22,410 nucleotides of DNA from Alcaligenaceae bacterium (GTDB taxonomy: Bacteria; Pseudomonadota; Gammaproteobacteria; Burkholderiales; Burkholderiaceae_B): contig CANCRX010000050.1 of assembly GCA_947380655.1 (NCBI GenBank), forward strand, positions 1 through 22,410. Direction: 5' to 3'. Of this stretch, positions 8,195 to 14,684 are shown one piece after another; positions within the stretch are counted from its first letter, which is position 1, and each line of letters opens with the position of its first letter. Position numbers and translations under genes: made by a program. The notes beneath the pieces were generated by a model, which did no database searches, was not told the DNA's origin, and was given only the letters and a program-made list of their open reading frames with translations.

Positions 8195-9823
8195 ATGCAA
8201 ACGTTTGATTACATTATTGTTGGCGCAGGTGCTGCGGGTTGCTTACTAGCTCACCGCTTGACACAAGATCCCGCTATTAGCGTTTGTCTGCTCGAGGCAG
8301 GCCCTGTTGATCGAAATCCGTTCATTCATATTCCAGGTGGATTTATCAAAGTCGGAAATGATCCTGCTTATACCTGGGATTTTCAGACTGAGCCCAGTAA
8401 AGTGCTGAACGGACGTTCTGTCATCACCAGAATGGGTCGCACACTGGGTGGGTCGAGTTCAATCAATGGTTTTAACTATACGCGTGGACAGGCCGAGGAC
8501 TATGATCATTGGGCTGAGCTCGGTAATCCCGGGTGGTCCTTCAGTGAAGTGCTGCCGTATTTTAAGAAAACAGAAAATCGCATAGGTCAGCAAGATCCAG
8601 CTTATCGTGGGACAGGCGGTTTATTACCTATTACCGATTGTGACTGGCGTCATCCTTTATGTGATGCCTTTATTGCAGGGGCTGCCCAGCAAGGTCTGCC
8701 TTCTCATGTTGATTACAACGCCCAAAGTCAGCTAGGTGCTGGTTATTATCAGCGCTGGATTTCGGGTGGACGCAGATTCAGTGCTGCCAAAGCTTTTTTG
8801 AAACCTGCCCGCGCGCGTTCGAATCTTGTTGTGCACATCCAAGCACACGTCACAAAAATTATCTTTGAAGGCAAACGTGCGACAGGTGTGCAGTATCAGG
8901 CGAGTGCCAACTCCCCCGTCCACTCAATCATAGCCAGCAAAGAGGTCATCCTTAGCGCAGGAGCAGCCAATACGCCGAAACTGCTGCAGATCTCTGGTGT
9001 TGGACCGGTTGATTTGCTTGGTGAGTTAGGTATCCCTGTGGTTCATCCTCTGCCTGGCGTCGGTGAAAATTTACATGATCATTTCATGGTGCGCTCAGTC
9101 GTACGTGTCAAAGGTGTAGAAACCTTAAACACTACGGCGCGTGGAATCAAATTACTCGGTGAAATCTTTAAGTGGGCGACAGGAAAACCTAGTTTGCTTG
9201 CTATCAGCCCCTCGGTGTCTTTTGCATTTGCACCCTCCAGGCCTGAATTGCAGCGCCCCGATTTGCAATTTCATTTTTCACCCGGCAGCTATGCTTCAGG
9301 TCTGGCCGGTCAGCTCGATGACTTCGCAGGGATGACACTGGGTTTCTATCAATTGCGACCATCGAGCGCAGGTTATGTGCGTGCCCGCTCGGCCAATGCG
9401 TTTGATTTACCTCGCATCCAGCCTAATTATTTACAACACCCCGATGATCAGCAGGTGGTGATCGATGGATTGAGGCGCGCCCGTGCGTTGCTGCATAGTG
9501 AACCGCTGAAAAAATATATCGAGCGTGATGATTTTCCTGCCTCAACCGCAGTCTCGGCTGAGGACTTGCTTGCTTGTGCCAGAGAGCGAGGTGGCACGGC
9601 CTGGCATTTCATGGGTACGTGCAAAATGGGACAGGCAAGCGATCCTCTCGCAGTTGTTGATGCGCAGTTAAGAGTGCATGGTTTGCTGGGTCTACGAGTC
9701 GTAGATGCTTCGGTGATGCCTGCGATGACTTCGGGTAATACGGGAGCCCCTACGATGATGATTGCTGAAAAGGCAGCGGATCTTATAAGGGGAAACCCGC
9801 CTCTTGCCCCTGAATACGTTTAA
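8195..9823 (+). CDS. GMC-family FAD-dependent oxidoreductase, copy 1
   Basis: Predicted 542-residue soluble flavoenzyme of the glucose-methanol-choline family, which oxidises alcohols to aldehydes. The FAD-binding Rossmann motif GAGAAG is at residues 10-15. GMC signature 1 (GRTLGGSSSINGFNYTRG) begins at 81, and signature 2 (GAANTPKLLQISGVGP) lies near 255-270. The C-terminal block 'VVDASVMPAMTSGNTGAPTMM' is typical of choline dehydrogenase-like members. The catalytic histidine is H471 (AWHFMG). The second catalytic residue, Asn in BetA-type GNxNA motifs, aligns with G517. No signal peptide or membrane anchor is visible, so it is cytoplasmic. It starts one base after ligA with GAGGGG as ribosome-binding sequence, suggesting read-through from the ligase operon. 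It is a clear paralogue of the enzyme at 14681-16315. The substrate is unknown. Confidence 0.92.
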   Translation: MQTFDYIIVGAGAAGCLLAHRLTQDPAISVCLLEAGPVDRNPFIHIPGGFIKVGNDPAYTWDFQTEPSKVLNGRSVITRMGRTLGGSSSINGFNYTRGQAEDYDHWAELGNPGWSFSEVLPYFKKTENRIGQQDPAYRGTGGLLPITDCDWRHPLCDAFIAGAAQQGLPSHVDYNAQSQLGAGYYQRWISGGRRFSAAKAFLKPARARSNLVVHIQAHVTKIIFEGKRATGVQYQASANSPVHSIIASKEVILSAGAANTPKLLQISGVGPVDLLGELGIPVVHPLPGVGENLHDHFMVRSVVRVKGVETLNTTARGIKLLGEIFKWATGKPSLLAISPSVSFAFAPSRPELQRPDLQFHFSPGSYASGLAGQLDDFAGMTLGFYQLRPSSAGYVRARSANAFDLPRIQPNYLQHPDDQQVVIDGLRRARALLHSEPLKKYIERDDFPASTAVSAEDLLACARERGGTAWHFMGTCKMGQASDPLAVVDAQLRVHGLLGLRVVDASVMPAMTSGNTGAPTMMIAEKAADLIRGNPPLAPEYV

Positions 9824-9829
9824 CTGTAA
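9815..9829. promoter_or_regulatory. Degenerate operator-like site overlapping GMC copy 1 stop codon
   Basis: TACGTTTAACTGTAA matches 13 of 15 bases of TACGTTTAAACGTAA inside the perfect palindrome at 9873-9888. The two sites lie 59 bp apart in the same orientation. The gene's TAA stop (9821-9823) lies inside the site. It could be an auxiliary operator; this is inference from similarity alone. Confidence 0.3.
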
Positions 9830-9830
9830 T

Positions 9831-9860
9831 TTGTGAATGTATTATCTATAAAAATATTCT
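9831..9860 (+). promoter_or_regulatory. Candidate sigma-70 promoter for the binding-protein/Liv operon
   Basis: TTGTGA (9831-9836) and TATTCT (9855-9860) are separated by 18 bp inside an AT-rich 98-bp gap. A start near 9867 would place the perfect palindrome at 9873-9888 just downstream, where a bound repressor could block initiation or elongation. Other AT-rich hexamers are available (TATAAA at 9847-9852), so the assignment is tentative. Confidence 0.35.
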
Positions 9861-9872
9861 TTATCAATGAGA

Positions 9873-9888
9873 TTACGTTTAAACGTAA
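9873..9888. promoter_or_regulatory. Perfect 16-bp palindrome, probable operator
   Basis: TTACGTTTAAACGTAA reads identically on both strands, with the axis between 9880 and 9881. It lies 33 bp before the start of the substrate-binding protein gene and after the best promoter candidate. Size and symmetry fit a site for a dimeric helix-turn-helix repressor, but no regulator gene is in the window and I do not recognise the motif as belonging to a named family. Confidence 0.5.
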
Positions 9889-9921
9889 CAAAATGATTTT
9901 GAAAAAATTCTGGAGACAAAA

Positions 9922-11115
9922 ATGAAATTATTTAAACGTGTCAGCGTGAACCTTGCGTTCGCCTCAGCCTTGATGATGGGTGCTTCACAGGCACAAGATA
10001 TCAAAATTGCATACAACGGAGATATGTCAGGTACTGCAGTGGCAGAACTTGGTCAGGCAGCGCGCTGGGGTTTTGAGGCCGCAATCGAAGATTTAAATAA
10101 AAATGGTGGTCTGCTCGGTCGTAAAGTGGTGCCCGTCATACGTGATGATCTGGGTACACCTCCAAAATCGATCCAGAATATGACTGAGTTGATCGACAAT
10201 GAAAAAGTCGTGGGTGTGGTCGGGCCTGCCAATTCAGGAAATGCGCTTGCATGGCTACACATTCCACAAGCCGCAAAAATCCCAGTGATTGGTTCGACAG
10301 CGACTGCTACAGAAATTACAAAACGCTACGAAAAAGAACCACAGAACTATATGTTCCGTGTATCGATGGTGGATCGTGAGCAAGTCGCTTTGTTGGCTGC
10401 CTATGCTGTCAAAGCATCCAAGAACAAAAAAATCGCCGTGATCGCCGACTCAACAGGCTATGGTCAGGCAGGTATCAAAGATGCGGTAGAGGTGTTGGGG
10501 TTGCATGGCATTACACCGGTGCTGGTTGAGAAATTCGGACCTAAAGATACTGACATTACTTCGCAACTCACTAAGATCAAGAACGCAGGGGCCGATGCGG
10601 TCATTATTTATGCGATTGCGGATGGCGCAGCAAACGTCATCAAGAGCATGGAAAAAATCAATTACAACCCGGTCACGCTTGGAACCTGGGGGAATTTGAG
10701 TTCGCTGTATTACCGTATGACAGGCCCCAAGCTTGCGCCAAACCTAATCATCGCAGCTTCTACGACTGAGGATAGTAATGAGCGAGCAAAAGCCCTAGGT
10801 GAACGTGTACGTAAAAATTTCCCTACGATGACAACCTTTGCTTGCGCGGCTCAATCCTACGATGCAGTCATGTTGATGGCTGCCGCTATTACCAAAGCAA
10901 ACTCAACGGATGGTACAAAAATCGCTGCCGCACTAGAGGATTTGACGGGAGTGCAGGGCATTATCAAAACCTATAACAAACCCTTTACAAAAACGGGTCA
11001 TGAGGGCCTAAGCGTCGATGATTTTTATCTCGCCAAGTGGACCGAAGATGGGAAGATCGTTCGTTTTCAGGACGACGTGATCAAGTCAATCACCCCTGCG
11101 GATCTCAAGAGATAA
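9922..11115 (+). CDS. Periplasmic substrate-binding protein, Liv-type ABC importer
   Basis: Predicted 397-residue protein of the LivJ/LivK-like family (periplasmic-binding fold type I). A signal peptide has the basic start MKLFKR, a hydrophobic core and a likely signal peptidase I site after A24 (SQA|QD). There is no lipobox cysteine, so it should be soluble in the periplasm. The family pattern is visible: 'IKIAYNGDMSGTAVAELGQAARWGFEAA', then 'RDDLGTPPKSIQNMTELI', 'VVGVVGPANSGNALA' and 'ADAVIIYAIADGAANVIKSM'. It begins after GGAG (seven-base spacing) and heads a five-gene run with the permeases, ATPases and second GMC enzyme. Flanking GMC oxidoreductases suggest a hydroxylated ligand rather than leucine, isoleucine or valine; this is inference from context. 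Confidence 0.93.
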   Translation: MKLFKRVSVNLAFASALMMGASQAQDIKIAYNGDMSGTAVAELGQAARWGFEAAIEDLNKNGGLLGRKVVPVIRDDLGTPPKSIQNMTELIDNEKVVGVVGPANSGNALAWLHIPQAAKIPVIGSTATATEITKRYEKEPQNYMFRVSMVDREQVALLAAYAVKASKNKKIAVIADSTGYGQAGIKDAVEVLGLHGITPVLVEKFGPKDTDITSQLTKIKNAGADAVIIYAIADGAANVIKSMEKINYNPVTLGTWGNLSSLYYRMTGPKLAPNLIIAASTTEDSNERAKALGERVRKNFPTMTTFACAAQSYDAVMLMAAAITKANSTDGTKIAAALEDLTGVQGIIKTYNKPFTKTGHEGLSVDDFYLAKWTEDGKIVRFQDDVIKSITPADLKR

Positions 11116-11130
11116 GCTTTTGGCATATCT

Positions 11131-11163
11131 GTCAGGCTGCTTGCGCATCGCAGACAGTCTGAC
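11131..11163 (+). other. Intercistronic RNA hairpin after the binding-protein gene
   Basis: The gap between the binding-protein stop and the permease start can fold into an interrupted stem: GTCAGGCTG pairs with CAGTCTGAC (one G-U pair) and TGCG with CGCA around a three-base CAT loop, with a 2x2 internal mismatch. No U-tract follows, so it is not a standard terminator. Hairpins here in binding-protein operons commonly protect the upstream message from 3' exonucleases and raise the ratio of binding protein to membrane parts. That role is inferred. Confidence 0.5.
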
Positions 11164-11189
11164 GCCTCAACTCGTGCAAGGAAGGCTAC

Positions 11190-12107
11190 ATGGTTGCGAT
11201 CTTGCAAGCCATATTCAGTGGTTTGGCGCTGGGCGGTATTTATGCGCTGGTCGCGCTGGGCTTTAGTATTACACACACCACAACAAAAACTTTTAATTTC
11301 GGTCAGGGTGAGTTTCTGGCTGTAGGGACCTTGATTGGTGTCTCAGCCGTATTAATGCTTTCGGGTAAAGATATTACCGAGGCTTTGCAGGTGACTGATG
11401 TCACGCTATTGCGTTACGGCCTAGGGTTACTTTCAAGTGTGTTGGTATTGGGTGTGCTGGGTGTTTTGCTCTATTTCACAGCTGTACGGCCTTTTGTTGG
11501 TATGGCTGGTATGGCTTGGGTAATGAGTACGATCGGTTTTGGCATCATCATTCAAAATAGCGCCTTGGCGATTTGGGGACCTACACCTATCGTATTGCCG
11601 TCGCCCCTCGGTGATGAAGTCATCCGTATCGCAGGCGCTGGCATTGTTCCGCAGGAAATATTGGTGCTTGTTGCAAGTATCGCAACCATGTTCTGTCTGG
11701 ACCTTGTTCTGAGGAAAACAAAACTGGGTAAAGCTGTGCGGGCAGTTGCGCACAATCGTCACGCAGCGACCTTGATGGGTATTAATGTCACTGCCATTGT
11801 CATCCTGGCCTTTGTGGTGAGTTCGAGCCTCGCCGGCATGGCGGGTATGTTGATTGCGCCGATTACGACAGCATCAGTTTTTATGGGACTGACGATCGCA
11901 CTGAAAGCCTTCTCGGCGGCCATTGTGGGTGGGCTCAACAATCCGCGTGGTTGCATGCTCGGCGGTTTTTTGCTTGGGTTGCTTGAGGCGCTTGTCGGGC
12001 TATGGCAGGCTGAATTACGTGAGATCAGCATATTTATTTTGATTATTGTTGTGCTTGTCGTCAAGCCTGAAGGCCTGCTTGGGCAGCGTCACGTGGAGAA
12101 AGTGTGA
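11190..12107 (+). CDS. livH: ABC transporter permease, LivH-type
   Basis: Predicted 305-residue inner-membrane permease of the branched-chain amino acid (HAAT) class. It opens with the LivH hallmark 'FSGLALGGIYALVALGFSITHTT', followed by 'FNFGQGEFLAVGTL', and ends with 'VLVVKPEGLLGQRHVEKV'. A cytoplasmic coupling segment is visible at 'RAVAHNRHAATLMGINVTAIVILAF', the usual docking helix for the ATPase. The ATG start follows AAGGAAGG. Its TGA overlaps the start of the fused permease-ATPase gene, showing translational coupling. It should pair with the LivM half of the next protein to form the pore. The substrate is unknown. Confidence 0.93.
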   Translation: MVAILQAIFSGLALGGIYALVALGFSITHTTTKTFNFGQGEFLAVGTLIGVSAVLMLSGKDITEALQVTDVTLLRYGLGLLSSVLVLGVLGVLLYFTAVRPFVGMAGMAWVMSTIGFGIIIQNSALAIWGPTPIVLPSPLGDEVIRIAGAGIVPQEILVLVASIATMFCLDLVLRKTKLGKAVRAVAHNRHAATLMGINVTAIVILAFVVSSSLAGMAGMLIAPITTASVFMGLTIALKAFSAAIVGGLNNPRGCMLGGFLLGLLEALVGLWQAELREISIFILIIVVLVVKPEGLLGQRHVEKV

Positions 12108-13960
12108 TGTTTGGAAAAAACAATCAATCACACGCGGTCGGTTTGTTGCTTGTTTGCGCAGTGATCGTTTTGCTGCCTTTGACAACAGCAAATGGATTTT
12201 ATTTGAAAGTCATGTTTCTGATTGGTGTGAATTATTTGGCCGCATCAGGTTTAAACGTGCTGGTTGGTTTTACCGGTCAAAAATCACTAGGGCATGCTGG
12301 TTTATTTGCCGTCGGCGCGTATGCCGTTGCACTGTTGACGACCAAAGCGGGTTGGAATCCCTGGCTTGCGTTTGTTGCCAGTGGTTTGATTGCAGGCTGT
12401 TTTGGAGTCGTGATTGCTTTGCCTGCATTGCGTGTCAAGGGACCTGCACTCGCGATGGTGACGATCGCGTTTGGCATTATTGTAGAAAAAATAGTGTCGG
12501 AATGGCAGGATGTATTTGGCGGGCAAGCAGGTATTTACGGTGTAGTTCCTCCTTCTCTATTTGGTGGTGTTCGACTTGGACCGAAAGAGTGGGTGTGGTT
12601 TGTCGGGGCGCTCGCCATACTTGCGCATCTTTCAATTCGTGGATTAGTAAGTGGTAAATATGGAAGAGCGTTCAGAGCGGTGCAGACGGCAGAGGTTGCT
12701 GCAGAAAGTGTCGGCGTCAGTGTTTATCGTTTTAAGGTTCTTGCTTTTGTCATCAGCGCGATTACCTGTGGCCTTGCTGGCGCGTTGATTGCTCAGCAGA
12801 ATCAGTACATTAGTTCGGATTTCATTACCTTCGGGCTATCTATTTTCTTTTTATTGATTGTCTTATTTGGTGGCAGCTCAATCTATGGCCCGCTTCTGGG
12901 CGCGCTGGTGCTGACTTTGCTTGATGCGTTTCTTGCACGCTGGCCTCATTTGCAGCATTTTACATACGGAGCCTTATTGCTATTCGCGTTGTATGTCATG
13001 CCCGATGGTTTGACTGGCATGCTCAAAGCAACGTTTAAAAAGTTTTTTCCACAAGCCTATGTAAAGGTTCTTCCTCCACCTTCCGACCAGACTTGGCGCA
13101 TACATGCACAGGATGCCACTGCTCAGACTGAAGGAGTGGCTAGCAATCAATCTTTACTGAAAGCTCAGGACCTATACAAAGCCTATGGTGGTGTGGTGCC
13201 AACGAACGGTGTGAGTCTCGATATCAAGTCTGGGCATATTCATTCTTTGATAGGCCCGAATGGTGCAGGTAAGACGACCTTGTTAAATATATTGTCTGGT
13301 GTGATTGCGCCCGACAAGGGAAGTTTCGAATTCAACGCACGTTCATTGGTTGGATTGCCAGCAAATAAAATTTGTAGTTTGGGGTTGGCACGTACTTTTC
13401 AAAATCTCAAGCTGTTCGGCAACATGAGCGTGCTTGAAAATGTACAGGTTGGCTTACATTCGCGCCTGAACGCTGGATTGATCAGTTGTTTGTTAAGTTT
13501 GCCAAGCGCCAGGCGTGAAGAGTCAGAGAGTCTGAGAGAGTCGTATCAGATACTTGAATTTCTCGGGCTGCGTGACAAGGCGCATGAGTTAGCGAATAGT
13601 TTGCCCTATGGTTTACAGCGGCGCCTTGAGATTGCACGCGCACTCGCGACCCATCCCACGCTGTTACTTCTGGATGAGCCCGCCGCAGGCTTGAATCCAC
13701 AGGAGACACACGATCTGATTGAGGTGATTTCAAAAATTCGTGCGCTCGGCGTCACGATCCTTTTGATTGAGCATCATATGGATCTGGTGATGGCTATTTC
13801 TGATCATGTGATCGTGCTTGATTATGGCGAGAAAATAGCTGAGGGTACACCCGCTGAAATTCAGACTAATCCACGCGTCATTACGGCTTATCTTGGTGAG
13901 GATGAACTCGAGAGCCTGGATCAGGATTCACAAGTATTCAGTGGAGACAAGCATGCGTAA
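12107..13960 (+). CDS. Fused LivM permease - LivG ATPase
   Basis: A single 617-residue protein joining two normally separate subunits. Residues about 1-315 are a LivM-type permease (NYLAASGLNVLVGFTGQKSLGHAGLFAVGAYA, and coupling segment 'GRAFRAVQTAEVAAESVGVSVYRFKVLAF'). After a polar linker (about 315-345), residues about 346-610 are a LivG-type ATPase. Walker A GPNGAGKTT is at 383-391, the signature variant LPYGLQ at 499-504, Walker B LLLLDEP at 519-525 and the switch histidine H556. ATG 12107 is preferred (GGAG eight bases upstream, TGATG overlap with livH); an in-frame GTG at 12104 would add one residue. The linker is continuous and low in complexity, with no sign of a frameshift. Such fusions occur in Burkholderiales. 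Confidence 0.95.
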   Translation: MFGKNNQSHAVGLLLVCAVIVLLPLTTANGFYLKVMFLIGVNYLAASGLNVLVGFTGQKSLGHAGLFAVGAYAVALLTTKAGWNPWLAFVASGLIAGCFGVVIALPALRVKGPALAMVTIAFGIIVEKIVSEWQDVFGGQAGIYGVVPPSLFGGVRLGPKEWVWFVGALAILAHLSIRGLVSGKYGRAFRAVQTAEVAAESVGVSVYRFKVLAFVISAITCGLAGALIAQQNQYISSDFITFGLSIFFLLIVLFGGSSIYGPLLGALVLTLLDAFLARWPHLQHFTYGALLLFALYVMPDGLTGMLKATFKKFFPQAYVKVLPPPSDQTWRIHAQDATAQTEGVASNQSLLKAQDLYKAYGGVVPTNGVSLDIKSGHIHSLIGPNGAGKTTLLNILSGVIAPDKGSFEFNARSLVGLPANKICSLGLARTFQNLKLFGNMSVLENVQVGLHSRLNAGLISCLLSLPSARREESESLRESYQILEFLGLRDKAHELANSLPYGLQRRLEIARALATHPTLLLLDEPAAGLNPQETHDLIEVISKIRALGVTILLIEHHMDLVMAISDHVIVLDYGEKIAEGTPAEIQTNPRVITAYLGEDELESLDQDSQVFSGDKHA

Positions 13961-14684
13961 GTCAGCCTTGCTGAAGGTTGATCATCTTGAAGTGCGCTAT
14001 GGCGCGATTGAGGCGATCAAAGGTATTTCCTTGCATGTCGATGAGGGGGAGATCGTCACAATTATTGGAGGCAACGGCGCGGGTAAAAGTACACTGATGA
14101 AAACAATCTCTGGTCTTGAACCAGCGGCTGCGGGGCAGGTCGTTTTTGACGGTAGAGAGGTCACCCATTTACCGGGTCATTTGCGCGTGGCGATGGGTAT
14201 TGCCCAGTCACCCGAAGGACGATTGGTCTTTCCTGATCAGTCTGTTCTGGACAATATGCTCTTAGGCGCATACCACCGTAAAGAGCCTTTGTCCGTTATT
14301 GAAAAAGATGTGCAGGAGCAATTTGAAATTTTCCCCAGACTAAAAGAAAGGCAGTCGCAGATGGCTGGAACGATGTCAGGTGGAGAGCAGCAGATGTTGG
14401 CCATCGCGCGTGCCTTGATGTCTCGGCCCAAGTTGTTGCTGATGGATGAGCCCTCGCTGGGATTGGCTCCTCTGATTGTGAAAGAAATCTTTACGGTGAT
14501 ACGAGCCCTCAGGGAGCGGGGTGTCACGATTTTGCTTGTAGAACAAATGGCCAATCAGGCACTGGCAGTTTCTGATCGCGCTTACGTTCTTGAAACTGGG
14601 CGTATCACGCTCGACGGACGCGGTTCAGAGTTACGCAGGCATCCCAAAGTTCGTGCTGCTTATCTTGGGGATCAAGGACGATGA
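13953..14684 (+). CDS. livF: ABC transporter ATP-binding protein, LivF-type
   Basis: Predicted 243-residue ATPase, the second nucleotide-binding subunit of the Liv-type importer. Walker A GGNGAGKST is at residues 39-47, the signature MSGGEQQ at 141-147 and Walker B LLLMDEP at 161-167, followed by SLGLAP; the 'YG.IEAIKGISL' opening and 'QSPEGRLVFPDQSVLDNM' block are typical of LivF. ATG 13953 is chosen because GGAG lies six bases upstream and the protein then starts where LivF proteins do; the frame is open further upstream (to 13893), but that part overlaps the LivG C-terminus. It overlaps the stop of the fused gene by 8 bp and its own TGA overlaps the next ATG (ATGA). It should form a heterodimer with the LivG half. 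Confidence 0.95.
   Translation: MRKSALLKVDHLEVRYGAIEAIKGISLHVDEGEIVTIIGGNGAGKSTLMKTISGLEPAAAGQVVFDGREVTHLPGHLRVAMGIAQSPEGRLVFPDQSVLDNMLLGAYHRKEPLSVIEKDVQEQFEIFPRLKERQSQMAGTMSGGEQQMLAIARALMSRPKLLLMDEPSLGLAPLIVKEIFTVIRALRERGVTILLVEQMANQALAVSDRAYVLETGRITLDGRGSELRRHPKVRAAYLGDQGR

Noticed and set aside
12046..12657. 203-codon open frame on the plus strand overlapping the start of the LivM half
   Set aside because: It is out of frame with the clear LivH and LivM proteins, is rich in Cys, Trp and Arg, and shows no recognisable domain; it is a frame shadow.
12900..13200. Possible frameshift or lost stop joining livM and livG
   Set aside because: The frame is continuous through a polar linker, both halves are complete, and such fusions are plausible in this order.
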